From: Cytophagales bacterium
GTDB lineage: Bacteria > Bacteroidota > Bacteroidia > Cytophagales > Cyclobacteriaceae
Direction: 5' to 3'
Assembly (NCBI GenBank): GCA_020402945.1
Contig: JADBYQ010000057.1
Location: 1-64,000, forward strand
DNA: 64,000 nt
Positions within the stretch are counted from its first letter, which is position 1; every line of letters starts with the position of its first letter. The notes under the pieces were generated by a model that made no database searches, was not told the origin of the DNA, and worked only from the letters and a program-made list of their open reading frames with translations. This document shows positions 34,436-43,523 of the stretch, one piece after another. The position numbers and the translations under genes are program-made.

Positions 34436-34858
34436 TTAACAACGCAAAGATAGGCAAGCTTCTTCTTTTTTGCGCATCAGGGCTTTTTCGGAAGGTTTTT
34501 TGTCTTTGTAGCCGATAAGGTGGAGGACTCCATGGATCATTACCCTGTGGAGTTCATCTTCAAATTCGGTATTGAACTTTATGGCATTCTCTTGAACCCT
34601 TTCAATGCTAATGTAGATTTCGCCTTCTAAACCGTTTTTGCCTTCAGAGTTATCGAAGGTGATGATGTCGGTGAGGGTTTTGTGGTTGAGAAAGCCTTGG
34701 TTGAGTTGGAGGAGGTATTTGTCCGAGCAGAATACGTAGTTGATTTCTTTAATGGTTTTCTTTTCCCTTCTGGCAACTTCCTTAATCCACAGAGTCTTCT
34801 TCCGTGGCAAGTCTATCTTAAAAGAAATATCCTCTGAGAAAAAGCGAATGATAGCCAC
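34436..34858 (-). CDS. ybeY: endoribonuclease YbeY (rRNA maturation)
   Basis: 140 residues from a GTG at 34858, just after TTAGGG two bases past the preceding stop. UPF0054 family single-strand RNase acting in 16S rRNA 3' maturation and ribosome quality control. Motifs: YVFCSDKYLLQLNQGFLNH, TDIITFD and MIHGVLHLIGYKD. The zinc set is His109 and His113, but the third His of the usual HGxLHLxGYDH motif is Asp119; a Lys-Asp at this place is, as I recall, common in Bacteroidota. Downstream and tightly linked to the RsbW-like gene; it ends before the parS spacer. Confidence 0.9.
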   Translation of the reverse strand: MAIIRFFSEDISFKIDLPRKKTLWIKEVARREKKTIKEINYVFCSDKYLLQLNQGFLNHKTLTDIITFDNSEGKNGLEGEIYISIERVQENAIKFNTEFEDELHRVMIHGVLHLIGYKDKKPSEKALMRKKEEACLSLRC

Positions 34859-34860
34859 CC

Positions 34861-35262
34861 CTAATTCATATAGAAACTCAACTCAACTACTTTTCCTTTC
34901 TCGCCAAAAGCAACTTCGTCAGCAAGGTGTTTCATCAGAAAGATGCCGCGTCCACCGGGTTTCTCTAAGTTTTCTGGTGAGGTTGGATCTGGCAGGTGCT
35001 CGTAATCGAATCCATTGCCTTCGTCTTCGACCCTAAATTTTATTACGCCTTCTTCCAATGCGAGGGCGAGCGAAACATTTTTGCCCGAGTTATTTTGGTT
35101 GCCGTGCTTGATGGCGTTGTTGACGGCTTCGGTAACGGCAATCATTATGTTGCCATAGATATCATCATTCAAATGGTATTTCTCCTTTGCATTATCAATG
35201 AAGCTTTCAATCATCCGAATGTTTTCGGACAACGAGGGAATTTCGATTCGGATCTTCTTCAT
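34861..35262 (-). CDS. RsbW/SpoIIAB-like anti-sigma-factor kinase (GHKL ATP-binding)
   Basis: 133 residues. Compact HATPase_c_2 domain: N-box AVTEAVNNAIKHGN, G1 VEDEGNGFDYEHLPDP and G2 GGRGIFLMKHLADEV. In Gram-positives these proteins bind sigma factors or phosphorylate anti-anti-sigma partners. In Bacteroidota they often occur alone, and no STAS partner or PP2C phosphatase gene is seen nearby, so the target is unknown. It starts 18 bases after the DUF4175 gene and ends 2 bases before ybeY, part of the same run. Confidence 0.88.
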   Translation of the reverse strand: MKKIRIEIPSLSENIRMIESFIDNAKEKYHLNDDIYGNIMIAVTEAVNNAIKHGNQNNSGKNVSLALALEEGVIKFRVEDEGNGFDYEHLPDPTSPENLEKPGGRGIFLMKHLADEVAFGEKGKVVELSFYMN

Positions 35263-35279
35263 GCTTAGCGCTCGTGATT

Positions 35280-38200
35280 TTATTCTTTCGTACCCATTCT
35301 TTTAAAATACTCATTTACCTCCTTCTTATAATAGGGAAACAACTTAGGAGGCACTGTTTTCAACAATTCTAGTTCTTTTTCTTTTAATCTTAAATATTCC
35401 TCGAAAGCCCGTGGCATTTCCTGGCTATAATCTTTGGCTGTTTCCCCTTTACGTTCTTCTTCTTGATTTTGTTCACGCATTGATTTCTCGGCTTCCAGTA
35501 AACGGGTGATGATTTCGTTTTGCCTTCTTATCGTCTGCTCCGTAATCTGCTTGTTAACCAAATCCATTTCCGTTTGTTCCATTTTGCCGGGAATATCGCC
35601 ACCCGGTATTTTACCACCCTCCTTCTTCATCTTCTCTTGCATTTCTTGCAACGCTCTTCTGATGCGTTCTTGCTCTGCGGCCATCCTTGCAAACTCCTCA
35701 GAAAGTTGCCGTCCTGATTTTCCGCCATTCTTGATTTCCTGCATTTGTTGGTTCAGCTGTTGTTGCAATTTTCCTAGATTCGGCTGGCCTCCTTTTTTCT
35801 TTCCTTTTCCCTTGCCAGATCCGGGCTTGGCGTTGGCCATCATGTCCATCATCATATCAAAGTGATCGTTCAACATCAGGGCAAGGTTGTTAATACTTGT
35901 CATTGAGAATTGCATCTCTGAGCTTGCGTTAGGCTTTCTCCTTTCTTTTACATTGACAGACGCCTTGTCCAAATGATCATTTAATTCGCCCACCTCCTTA
36001 GTGACAACAGAACCCATAAAAGGATCCTTCTTAGATAGTGATAACAAGCTGTCTTCCAACACTTTAACGTCATCTTTGATCTTTAATTGGTTCTGCGAAA
36101 GCTGAATATACCTGGGGTCAGTCTGCTGTACTTGGTTAAAATCCTTCATCACAGACTCCTGATCAAACGACAGTTTTATCAGCCCGTGCAGAATTTGGCG
36201 AAGACTTTCCATGTTAGCCATATCCATTTCCATCTCCATCGAGCTTTGCATCCCCTCTAGCTTTTGCTGCATTTGCTTCATTTTGTCAATGGATTTCTTT
36301 TGTTGCTCTGCAGATTTTTTCGGCTTGCCTTGTTCTAGGGATTCTTTGCTCTCCTCCTGCGACTTCTTCAACTCCTCAGTGTCCTGGTCACTTGGCGTGT
36401 CTTGAGATTCCTCTAGCTCCTCGCCCATTTTTTCTAGTTCGTCAATTGTTTTTTCAAATTTCTCCGTTTCCTTTTTTAGTTCTTCCTGTTCTTGGGCTAA
36501 TTGTGGGGCATCGGGTTTTTCTTTCGAGTCATTATCCTTTTCTCCATCCTTGTTGTCTTTTCCGTTTTTCTCTCCATCCTTACTGTCTCTTCCATCTTTC
36601 TGATCTTTCTCGCCCTTCTGGTTTTGATCTTTTTTCTCTCCTTTAGAATCGCTTTTTTCATTTTTATCGCCAGCTAATTCCTGTGTTTTCTTGAGGAGGT
36701 CTTCTTGCTTTTCCTTTTGTTGTTTCAGGTCGTCAATGGCCTGTTCTAATTTATAGTCGTATTGAAGCTGCTTGAAAAGTTCGAGTGTGCGCTCCAACTC
36801 TTTTTCCATGTTGATTTCTTTGCGATCCATCTTGTCGAGGAGCTTTTGCATTTGCGATGGATCCGCATTTTGCTTTAGCAGTTTCTCCAATTCTTCAAAG
36901 AGTTTTTTGGTTTCGTCATCGAGCAACTCATTCATGAGTTTCTGAATTTGCTCTGACTTTTCTTTTATCCGTTCGCTCTCCTCTGAGAACGACTCTTTTT
37001 TCTGTTCCAGCAAACTGTTTTCCTTTTGCAAATCTTTGATGGCCTGATCCAGTTTTTGTTTTTGTTCTACCAAATCCACCAGCATCTTTTTATCTTGCCA
37101 GTCAAGCGCTTGTTTTCCTTTTAGCTTTTCTTGCGCTTCGTCTATGGACTGTTTCAGATCTTTTGCTTTTTGAAGGCTTTGATCAATTTTACTTTGTGCG
37201 GCCTGCTGAGACTTTGAAACTTCCGCTTTTAATTCTTCCTCGCCCGGCAGAGAAAAGATATAGTCAGATGATCGTGTAGACTTTCTTCCATTGACACCAT
37301 CATTATCCCATACTTGCAAATGGTAAGTCAGTTTGTCGCCCGGCTGAAGCTGAAGGGAATCTACCGGCCAGCGGTAGAAAAAGTTTTGCTGGTTCCGTGC
37401 GGACGCCAGAGGAATCGGAATCGTTTTAGCGGATTGTGATTGAGAGCCTTTTATAATCTGGTAGTTTAGCCGAAGCTCAGTGATACCATAATCATCGCTC
37501 AGGGCTCCGCCCAGCAGAATGCTCTTGAATAAAATAGAATCGCGTAGATTATCCACGATAATTTGTGGAGGCTGATCTTTGATAGTGGCGATGGAGTAGG
37601 AGATTTGATCTTTGTTTTTGCTTTTTTCGTTTTCCAAAACAATCGAGTATTGATCAGGATCTTTCATGTTTCTACTGAATAGAAAGGATTGGTCGTCCAC
37701 GAGACGCATTTCGTTACCTATGCCAGAAGACGCAAAGGTTAAAGTTGCTTTTGAAGTACTCGATGTCCCTACCAGCCAACTCACTTTTGTTCCCTCCGGG
37801 ATTTCTAAATTTCCAACATTTGTCAGGTGCTCAGGTTTTTTACCTAAGTAGCGAGGGAAGAGCAGCTCAACATTGATCTTGATCAGTTCAGGCCGATTGA
37901 TCAACTGTATTTTATAAGTGGAAGAATAGAAACCCGAAGCTTCAAATTGCAGATCGACTTCGCTCTGCATTTTTTCAAACAGATAAGAAAACTTTCCACT
38001 TCCTAAAGATTCCATTCTCCATCGTTGAGTGCCGGAGACAATGTAGACAGTTTCGGGCACAGCATTTCCCTCAATCGATAATCGGAGCGTAAAGTCTTCA
38101 TTGAAAAAAGCAGAAAGAGATTCATTTTCAACGGAGAAAGAGAAAGGAGCTTGTGGCGAAAACTCTTGATTGAATTGTACGATGCGTTGAGTGCTTTGTG

Positions 38201-38720
38201 TGAAAATACCACGGTCAATAACAAGGAGCAAAATGCATATTGCAACGGGACCTGCCAGGTATTTTAGGTATTTCGTGTTTGTCTTGAAGTCAATGGCCGA
38301 TTCAAAAGAAATATCTTTGAAGGTATTTGCTTTTTGGAAAATACCAGCTTCCGTGAGGGCTCCGGCATTTTTTTCGGAAAGTTGCAATACATTAAGCAAC
38401 CGATCGCCTACTGTAGGAAAATAACTACCGATCAACTTGGCGCTGTCTTCTTCCCCTAAGCCTTTTTTGTAAATCCACCAAGCCAAAGGCTCTTTCAAAA
38501 ACTGAAAGAGACAAAAAGCCACCAGGCCAAAAAAGGAGGCGAGTATCAAAAAACGCGCTTCTCTTCCAAGCCACAGATTATATTCTAGCAGCGCAGCAAT
38601 CAAGAAGTACCCCAGGACAAATGTTAATGTAAGTAAGCTCCCCTTAAGAAAAAGGTTGGCGTAATACTTTCGTTTGAAAGCGGCTACTTTTTGATGGATT
38701 TGGTTTATTCCGTCACTCAC
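35280..38720 (-). CDS. DUF4175-family giant coiled-coil membrane protein
   Basis: 1146 residues from a GTG at 38720. Two or three membrane helices lie near the N-terminus (about 25-45, 52-72 and 150-170), followed by a beta-rich region to about 480, then a very long Lys/Glu/Gln coiled coil. Between about 680 and 760 there is a low-complexity charged run (KDQ, KDG and EKN words). The overall plan matches DUF4175 proteins of Bacteroidota, whose function is unknown. Topology suggests a membrane anchor with a large extended periplasmic or cytoplasmic rod. First gene of the run that includes the RsbW-like kinase and ybeY, so it may be part of a signalling or envelope module; that is inference. Confidence 0.85.
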   Translation of the reverse strand: MSDGINQIHQKVAAFKRKYYANLFLKGSLLTLTFVLGYFLIAALLEYNLWLGREARFLILASFFGLVAFCLFQFLKEPLAWWIYKKGLGEEDSAKLIGSYFPTVGDRLLNVLQLSEKNAGALTEAGIFQKANTFKDISFESAIDFKTNTKYLKYLAGPVAICILLLVIDRGIFTQSTQRIVQFNQEFSPQAPFSFSVENESLSAFFNEDFTLRLSIEGNAVPETVYIVSGTQRWRMESLGSGKFSYLFEKMQSEVDLQFEASGFYSSTYKIQLINRPELIKINVELLFPRYLGKKPEHLTNVGNLEIPEGTKVSWLVGTSSTSKATLTFASSGIGNEMRLVDDQSFLFSRNMKDPDQYSIVLENEKSKNKDQISYSIATIKDQPPQIIVDNLRDSILFKSILLGGALSDDYGITELRLNYQIIKGSQSQSAKTIPIPLASARNQQNFFYRWPVDSLQLQPGDKLTYHLQVWDNDGVNGRKSTRSSDYIFSLPGEEELKAEVSKSQQAAQSKIDQSLQKAKDLKQSIDEAQEKLKGKQALDWQDKKMLVDLVEQKQKLDQAIKDLQKENSLLEQKKESFSEESERIKEKSEQIQKLMNELLDDETKKLFEELEKLLKQNADPSQMQKLLDKMDRKEINMEKELERTLELFKQLQYDYKLEQAIDDLKQQKEKQEDLLKKTQELAGDKNEKSDSKGEKKDQNQKGEKDQKDGRDSKDGEKNGKDNKDGEKDNDSKEKPDAPQLAQEQEELKKETEKFEKTIDELEKMGEELEESQDTPSDQDTEELKKSQEESKESLEQGKPKKSAEQQKKSIDKMKQMQQKLEGMQSSMEMEMDMANMESLRQILHGLIKLSFDQESVMKDFNQVQQTDPRYIQLSQNQLKIKDDVKVLEDSLLSLSKKDPFMGSVVTKEVGELNDHLDKASVNVKERRKPNASSEMQFSMTSINNLALMLNDHFDMMMDMMANAKPGSGKGKGKKKGGQPNLGKLQQQLNQQMQEIKNGGKSGRQLSEEFARMAAEQERIRRALQEMQEKMKKEGGKIPGGDIPGKMEQTEMDLVNKQITEQTIRRQNEIITRLLEAEKSMREQNQEEERKGETAKDYSQEMPRAFEEYLRLKEKELELLKTVPPKLFPYYKKEVNEYFKRMGTKE

Positions 38721-38840
38721 AATACCTGAAACGCGTTGACCGGAAAGATAGTTTTAATCCACCAAGATAGGGAGCGAGTTACACTATTTCAACATTTTGA
38801 TCAGCACCAGCCAACCGTTGAAATTTCAAAGCGCTATTTG

Positions 38841-39236
38841 TCAGTTCTCTGGGTTCTCAGATCCTTCGCTCGCCACGGAAATCCTCCACCCATACTCCCT
38901 TTCAAAGTACTCGATCACATGCATCTTCAACAACTTCTCTTGTTCGAGCATATCAAAATGAGGAAGCTTTTTTACAAGTTTCCAATGTGGCCAACCGTCC
39001 TTGTCAAGTCCTTCCAGTTCATAGTAGCCAGCCAGGCTCAGCACTTTGCAGATAGCAATGTGCATCAGATCCTGCTTTTCTTCCTTCTCAAACCGCTTGG
39101 CCCCGCGCCCCAGTTCCTGCACACCCACCAAGAACAGGACCTCGTTCAGGTCTTTTGGCTTTTTGTCAATCTGTTTTTCTATCTCCATTAGTAGACGGTT
39201 CCACTGCCTTTCTAAATCTAAATCGCGCTTAAACAT
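38841..39236 (-). CDS. conserved small protein, unknown function
   Basis: 131 residues from the ATG at 39236; a longer in-frame reading would overlap the carboxymuconolactone decarboxylase-like gene. Almost entirely helical with a Lys/Glu-rich surface; recognisable words are LFLVGVQELGRGAKRFEKEEKQDLMHIA and WPHWKLVKKLPHFDMLEQEKLLKMHVIEYF, each quoted here only by their first part in practice (LFLVGVQELG, WPHWKLVKKLP). I do not recognise the family, though it has the feel of a conserved Cytophagales protein. No signal peptide or metal motif. It begins one base after the stop of the previous gene, so they form a pair. Confidence 0.7.
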   Translation of the reverse strand: MFKRDLDLERQWNRLLMEIEKQIDKKPKDLNEVLFLVGVQELGRGAKRFEKEEKQDLMHIAICKVLSLAGYYELEGLDKDGWPHWKLVKKLPHFDMLEQEKLLKMHVIEYFEREYGWRISVASEGSENPEN

Positions 39237-39237
39237 G

Positions 39238-39576
39238 TCATTTCGAAAGTTCGGCCCAATATTCAAACGCCCTGCGTAGGTGAGGAACCACAATTGTTCC
39301 GCCCACAAGTGTCGCCACACCCATTGCTTCATGCACTTCGGCTGTGGTAAAACCTACCTCTTTGCACTTGCCCAAATGATATTTTACACAATCATCGCAG
39401 CGGAGAACCAGCGAACAAGTAAGCCCAATCAGCTCTTTTGATTTTACGTCTAGTACGCCCGCCTGGTAGGCGTTGGTATCCAGATTAAAAATTCGTTTTA
39501 TGATGAGATTATCGGCCTCCATGATCTTTTCGTTCATCTGGCTGCGATAGGCATTGAATTGTTCTACAAGACTCAT
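39238..39576 (-). CDS. carboxymuconolactone decarboxylase/AhpD-like protein
   Basis: 112 residues from the ATG at 39576. All-helical CMD fold with the AhpD-type active site Cys60-x-x-Cys63 and His67 (RCDDCVKYHLG) and the later HEAMGVATLVGG helix. This CxxC set acts as a thiol peroxidase or disulfide reductase in AhpD, so a redox defence role is more likely than aromatic-acid decarboxylation. Cytoplasmic. One base separates it from the following gene (38841-39236). The spacer upstream (39577-39767) divides it from a divergent membrane protein. Confidence 0.85.
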   Translation of the reverse strand: MSLVEQFNAYRSQMNEKIMEADNLIIKRIFNLDTNAYQAGVLDVKSKELIGLTCSLVLRCDDCVKYHLGKCKEVGFTTAEVHEAMGVATLVGGTIVVPHLRRAFEYWAELSK

Positions 39577-39767
39577 AGTAATTGATCGGAAATTGTGTTG
39601 CAAAAGTAAGGACTTATCAACGGGCGAAAAAGCGCATAACAGCTTTGATGTTTTACTCACGCCACCAAGCTACGAGACACTACATTCGTTTTTCTTCCAC
39701 ACGGAAATATTCGTAGAATGATCAATTTACCGATTTTTTAGTAGTTTCACCCTCCAAATAGAATGCT

Positions 39768-40619
39768 ATGAAATTTAGTTATGCGCTGATTGCAGGATTT
39801 TTAGTGTGGTGCCTGATTGCTTCGCAATGGTATTTGTTAGGCGTAAAAGGACTCCCCACAGATCCAAGCCGTTTTAATGCCACTCAAATGACGTTGGCGA
39901 TAGTCGAAATTTTAACCATGCTGTTTGTAGCAACATTAATTGGTTTTGGTATTGCCTGGTTTTTGAGGCAGGCATCAATAGAAAAAAGCCAACGCTCTCA
40001 GTCATTACTACTACAGCAGTATAACGAGTTGACCCAACAGGCAGGTTCTTACAAAGAGCAAGCGGAGAAAGCAGAGCAAAAATTGGCGAGAGCTCAGCAG
40101 ACATTTAAAACAGATTTTCAGCGGCTGAGTTCAGAAAATGAAAAATTGATCGCCAGCCTGGAGCCAGAAAGAAAAGAGATTTTACGAACACGCGAAGAAC
40201 TTCAGGTGCTGCGACCAAAGGTTCAATTAGCCGACATCGAACTTGGGCGTATAGCGTTTCAAATGAAACAATTGGAGAACCAGCTAGCTGAAGAAAAGGA
40301 GAATAAACAAAAACTTGCTGCTGAACTCGAAGAAGCTAAGTTATCAAAGGAGCCAAAACGACAACCCGTTGAGCCTGCATTTTTAGGGCATGCTAAGTTT
40401 AACGAAAAGCAGAAGGATAACCTAAAAATGATTTCCGGGATAGGGCCTGTACTAGAACAGAAGTTAAATGCGCTGGGCATTTACACATTTCGACAGATCA
40501 GCGAATTCACACCCCAGACGATTGAGCATGTTACTTCTTCTATCAAGTTTTTTCCAGATCGTATAGGTAGAGATAATTGGATTGGTCAGGCGGCAGCATT
40601 GGCGAGGCATAGAAAGTAA
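39768..40619 (+). CDS. membrane-anchored coiled-coil protein with C-terminal HhH-like domain
   Basis: 283 residues. Two membrane helices (about 5-25 and 42-68), then a coiled coil from about 70 to 205 rich in Glu, Lys and Gln, then a short C-terminal helix-hairpin-helix-like domain: LKMISGIGPVLEQKLNALGI and TFRQISEFTPQTIEHV. This last domain resembles those of NADH-ubiquinone-like and DUF4332 proteins and of predicted 5' flap-nuclease-like (H3TH) proteins, and usually binds nucleic acid or protein. A membrane-tethered nucleic-acid contact is an attractive but unproven reading. Single gene, convergent with the alpha/beta hydrolase (3-base gap). Confidence 0.75.
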   Translation: MKFSYALIAGFLVWCLIASQWYLLGVKGLPTDPSRFNATQMTLAIVEILTMLFVATLIGFGIAWFLRQASIEKSQRSQSLLLQQYNELTQQAGSYKEQAEKAEQKLARAQQTFKTDFQRLSSENEKLIASLEPERKEILRTREELQVLRPKVQLADIELGRIAFQMKQLENQLAEEKENKQKLAAELEEAKLSKEPKRQPVEPAFLGHAKFNEKQKDNLKMISGIGPVLEQKLNALGIYTFRQISEFTPQTIEHVTSSIKFFPDRIGRDNWIGQAAALARHRK

Positions 40620-40622
40620 AAC

Positions 40623-41408
40623 CTAGCAGATAAATTCGAAGATCAATTGATTAACTGAATCGGGCTGCTCGACACACGCACTATGCCCGGCTTTTGAAAT
40701 CAACTCGAATTGAGAATTAGAAATAGCCTGATGAATTCGTTTAGCTTTTGCGGGAGCGGTCGCTACGTCTTCATTGCCCACTGCAACCAGCGTTTTGATG
40801 TTGATGTTTGAAAGCTCTTCATAAACTCCGGTTCGATGAATGACCCCTGCCACCGCTTTGGTTATGTTTTTTGGATGGCTTTCTATAGTGTTTTTCCACC
40901 TCTCAAGAGTTGATTTTTTAGACGGATCTTCCAACGAAGATTTTCCAAATAGGATGCTGATTACTTTTTTGCTTACCAGCTTAGCGCCTCCCCACCCAAA
41001 CACTTGATTCAGCAAAATGTATTTCATCTTGTTGGGTTCAGTATCGGCAGAGGTATCGAGCAACACAAGACTTTTCAACAAATGCGGCCTTCGTGCCGCC
41101 AATCGCATTCCTACAAACCCACCCATACTGAGGCCAACGAAATGCACTGGTTTGCCCGGACTCAATGCTTCTATCAGAGCTGCCGCATCTTCGTAGAGGG
41201 TATCCATATCCAGACTCCCTATTGACTCGCTTTGCCCCTGCCCCCTGTGGTCATAGGTGATGCAACAAAATTTATTTTTGAAGTAATCAACTTGAGCATC
41301 CCACATGTGGTGGTTAAAGAGTAGGCCGTGTGAGAACACGATGGTTTCGTCCCCTTCGCCAGATCGTTCAAAATAGATCTGCGCTCCGTTGATTAGTTGA
41401 GTAGGCAT
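40623..41408 (-). CDS. alpha/beta-fold hydrolase
   Basis: 261 residues. Serine hydrolase fold with the oxyanion HG motif (FSHGLLFN), nucleophile Ser94 in GLSMGG, an acid in AVGNEDVATAP and the catalytic His in KAGHSACVEQP. Most similar in form to 3-oxoadipate enol-lactonase/BioH-type enzymes. Substrate unknown. It follows the YceI-like gene after 29 bases on the same strand, at the end of the YceI-porin-YceI run. Cytoplasmic, without a signal peptide. Confidence 0.88.
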   Translation of the reverse strand: MPTQLINGAQIYFERSGEGDETIVFSHGLLFNHHMWDAQVDYFKNKFCCITYDHRGQGQSESIGSLDMDTLYEDAAALIEALSPGKPVHFVGLSMGGFVGMRLAARRPHLLKSLVLLDTSADTEPNKMKYILLNQVFGWGGAKLVSKKVISILFGKSSLEDPSKKSTLERWKNTIESHPKNITKAVAGVIHRTGVYEELSNINIKTLVAVGNEDVATAPAKAKRIHQAISNSQFELISKAGHSACVEQPDSVNQLIFEFIC

Positions 41409-41437
41409 CGCTTTTGAGGTTTTGTAATTTATGTAGT

Positions 41438-42043
41438 TTAATAGTCATCATCCAATTTAAGCACCAGATGAAATCCTACATTTAAACTTTGATCTACCTT
41501 TACCAGACCCATCATTCGGGATGGTGTTTCCAGATTGAAGTCAGAGAATAGAAAATCTCGCCCCCCTGTTAAATGGATGAGGCCCGAAGGTTTTGGTTCA
41601 ATAGAACAATCCATTTCAAACACCTTCGTAACACCACTGATTGAAATCTTAACAATGCCGCGGAAAACCTCTTTGGGTTTCTTGTAAGAAGGATTTCTTT
41701 CAAAGGAGATAAAATCAATAACAATATTGGGATAAGATTTTGAATTAATCGTTTTACGAAAATCGGAAGTCATCATTGCCATGCCGCAATCAAAGCTAGT
41801 AGCATCAAGAGAAACCGCACCTTTCACAAATACGGGACGGACATTTTGCCCGCCTTCTTGAAGTACCAGTGTGTCTTTTCCAATGTATTTTGGAATAGCA
41901 CACCGAAAGGAATTGACATTTGTTTTTCCGTTGATGATCAATTTGCTTTCCGGAAGCACAATTAAGCGATGAACGAGAAAACCATCAGGCAGACGGAACC
42001 CGACCGAGAGCAGCGATAGGCTGATGACAAGTGCTTTGATCAT
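41438..42043 (-). CDS. YceI-like lipocalin-fold protein (divergent)
   Basis: 201 residues. Signal peptide MIKALVISLSLLSVGF. The body resembles YceI proteins: an early KLIINGKTNVNSF strand (in place of the SxLxWxGxS motif), MMTSDFRKTINSKSYPNIVIDF in the middle (quoted in part: DFRKTINSKSYPNI) and a last ISGVTKVFEMDCS/RDFLFSDFNLETPS block. YceI proteins bind isoprenoids in a barrel cavity. It is less typical than the YceI at 43524-44105. Periplasmic. It lies downstream of the porin, with a strong terminator between them. Confidence 0.7.
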   Translation of the reverse strand: MIKALVISLSLLSVGFRLPDGFLVHRLIVLPESKLIINGKTNVNSFRCAIPKYIGKDTLVLQEGGQNVRPVFVKGAVSLDATSFDCGMAMMTSDFRKTINSKSYPNIVIDFISFERNPSYKKPKEVFRGIVKISISGVTKVFEMDCSIEPKPSGLIHLTGGRDFLFSDFNLETPSRMMGLVKVDQSLNVGFHLVLKLDDDY

Positions 42044-42070
42044 TTGATATTAAAGATAGGAAAACAGGAC

Positions 42071-42104
42071 AAAAAAAAGCCGGCCAACCCAAAGGGTCGG
42101 CCGG
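42071..42104 (-). terminator. intrinsic terminator after the porin gene
   Basis: CCGGCCAACCC (42080-42090) pairs with GGGTCGGCCGG (42094-42104) around AAA, with one mismatch. Read on the minus strand it is followed by eight U from the A-run at 42071-42078. It ends the YceI-porin transcript; the YceI-like gene downstream needs read-through or its own promoter. Confidence 0.88.
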
Positions 42105-42126
42105 ATAAGTAAAACAATTACCAAAA

Positions 42127-43485
42127 TTAGAAGCTGATTGCTCCCTGGATAACAAATCCATCAAACTTGCCATTATAGAAGCGGTTGTTGGCTCCGGTAG
42201 CCAGAAAACCTCCATAGTTCTGGGTTACATATTCGCCTTTTAACAGAATGCTTGGAGTAATGAACCAACCCGCTGCAATTGAGGTGCGGTCAATCGTAAC
42301 ATCAGTGCGAATTCCGCGTACCGTAGCGGTGTAGCCTTCGGCAATAGTAGCTGCAACGGTGTTGTACCGAGCGCCAACATAGAACTGTTCAGTTTTTCCG
42401 AAGCGGTGTAGTGCTTCAACAGCTGTTTGTGTAGCTATGCGATCAGGTTCTTTAGAATAAGCAGTTACTCCTTCTGCGTTTTCCAAGGAACTTAATCCAC
42501 TAGCCGACTCAAATGTTCCAAAAACTTCCAGACCACCGAATTTCACGAATGGGTTTATTACAAAGGCAGTAAGGTTATCGCGGAACCCAGGGTTAAACCG
42601 ACCTGAAAAAGCATTTCCGGTAAGCGTAACGGGAGCATTTTCCATTACATACTGATAGTTAGAGCCTGCGCGGTCACCACCAAAAAGTGTGTTGCTGGCA
42701 GATGATGAGGTTGTAACAACAGAACCCGTAAGTCTTACGCGCAGGTTTTCTTTTAATTGTTTATCGAACCCAACTTTTCCATAAAAGGAGGGGGCACGTT
42801 TTGCACCAGCAGGTGTAGATGGAGCTGCCACGTTACCTTGTATTTCGCCATCAGTATACCCGCCCATGATAAACAAGCCATCTTTCTTCCAGTATAACTC
42901 TGCACCAATTTCTGTTGTAAAGGCATCCATGATGTTGTTTTCTATAAATGGGTTCCACAGGGTGTGGCCACCATCACTTCTGCGGAAGTGCGCATCACCA
43001 TAATTCACTTCCATGTGACCGACTTTCAAAGTCAGGTTTTTCCAAAGTTTATCAAAGAATTCGCTCTTCATAAAGCCCACTTTGTCAATTTGCAAATAGC
43101 CACCTTTTACCCAAAATTCATTATGATGGTGAGATGACATGTATGACACCAGATTTAAGCTTACGCCATCGTACAGTTGCACATCGATATTGAAGTTCGC
43201 TTGTGCAAGTGGAAAGCCACCACCCATTTCATATAATGGCGAGGGAGCGAGCAATCCGTTGCTGTGATTAAGGTTTTGATAGCCCTGAGTAAAACCCGCG
43301 CCAAAGCGAATTTTCAAACCATCATAGGGAATGGTGTCTGTCTTCGTGGTTTCAAATACGTTTACACCACGTTTATCATAATTCCTGAAATACTGAATCG
43401 CTGGCTGACCTTGTGCCCATAGCCCCAGTGAACTAAAGAGCAACAAGGCCGTCAACCCATTTGCAAAAAGTGATCTTGTTTTCAT
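42127..43485 (-). CDS. outer-membrane porin-like beta-barrel protein
   Basis: 452 residues. Signal peptide ends GLWAQ. The mature protein is a succession of amphipathic strands with aromatic girdles (GLKIRFGAGFTQGYQNL, KNLTLKVGHMEVNYGDAHFRR, GLFIMGGYTDGEIQG, FYVGARYNTVAATIAEGY) and ends in FVIQGAISF, a barrel-terminal Phe. This fits Bacteroidota outer-membrane channels related to the phosphate-selective/OprP-like group. Substrate is not evident. It sits 38 bases after a YceI gene, with a terminator behind it. Divergent MarR regulation of the whole unit is plausible. Confidence 0.75.
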   Translation of the reverse strand: MKTRSLFANGLTALLLFSSLGLWAQGQPAIQYFRNYDKRGVNVFETTKTDTIPYDGLKIRFGAGFTQGYQNLNHSNGLLAPSPLYEMGGGFPLAQANFNIDVQLYDGVSLNLVSYMSSHHHNEFWVKGGYLQIDKVGFMKSEFFDKLWKNLTLKVGHMEVNYGDAHFRRSDGGHTLWNPFIENNIMDAFTTEIGAELYWKKDGLFIMGGYTDGEIQGNVAAPSTPAGAKRAPSFYGKVGFDKQLKENLRVRLTGSVVTTSSSASNTLFGGDRAGSNYQYVMENAPVTLTGNAFSGRFNPGFRDNLTAFVINPFVKFGGLEVFGTFESASGLSSLENAEGVTAYSKEPDRIATQTAVEALHRFGKTEQFYVGARYNTVAATIAEGYTATVRGIRTDVTIDRTSIAAGWFITPSILLKGEYVTQNYGGFLATGANNRFYNGKFDGFVIQGAISF

Positions 43486-43523
43486 AATAATTGTTTTTGA
43501 TTATACGTATACATTTTACTTTA

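Noticed and set aside
36480-36660. Tandem repeats in the DUF4175 gene
   Set aside because: KDG/EKN words are low-complexity coding sequence of a charged linker, not a defined repeat unit.
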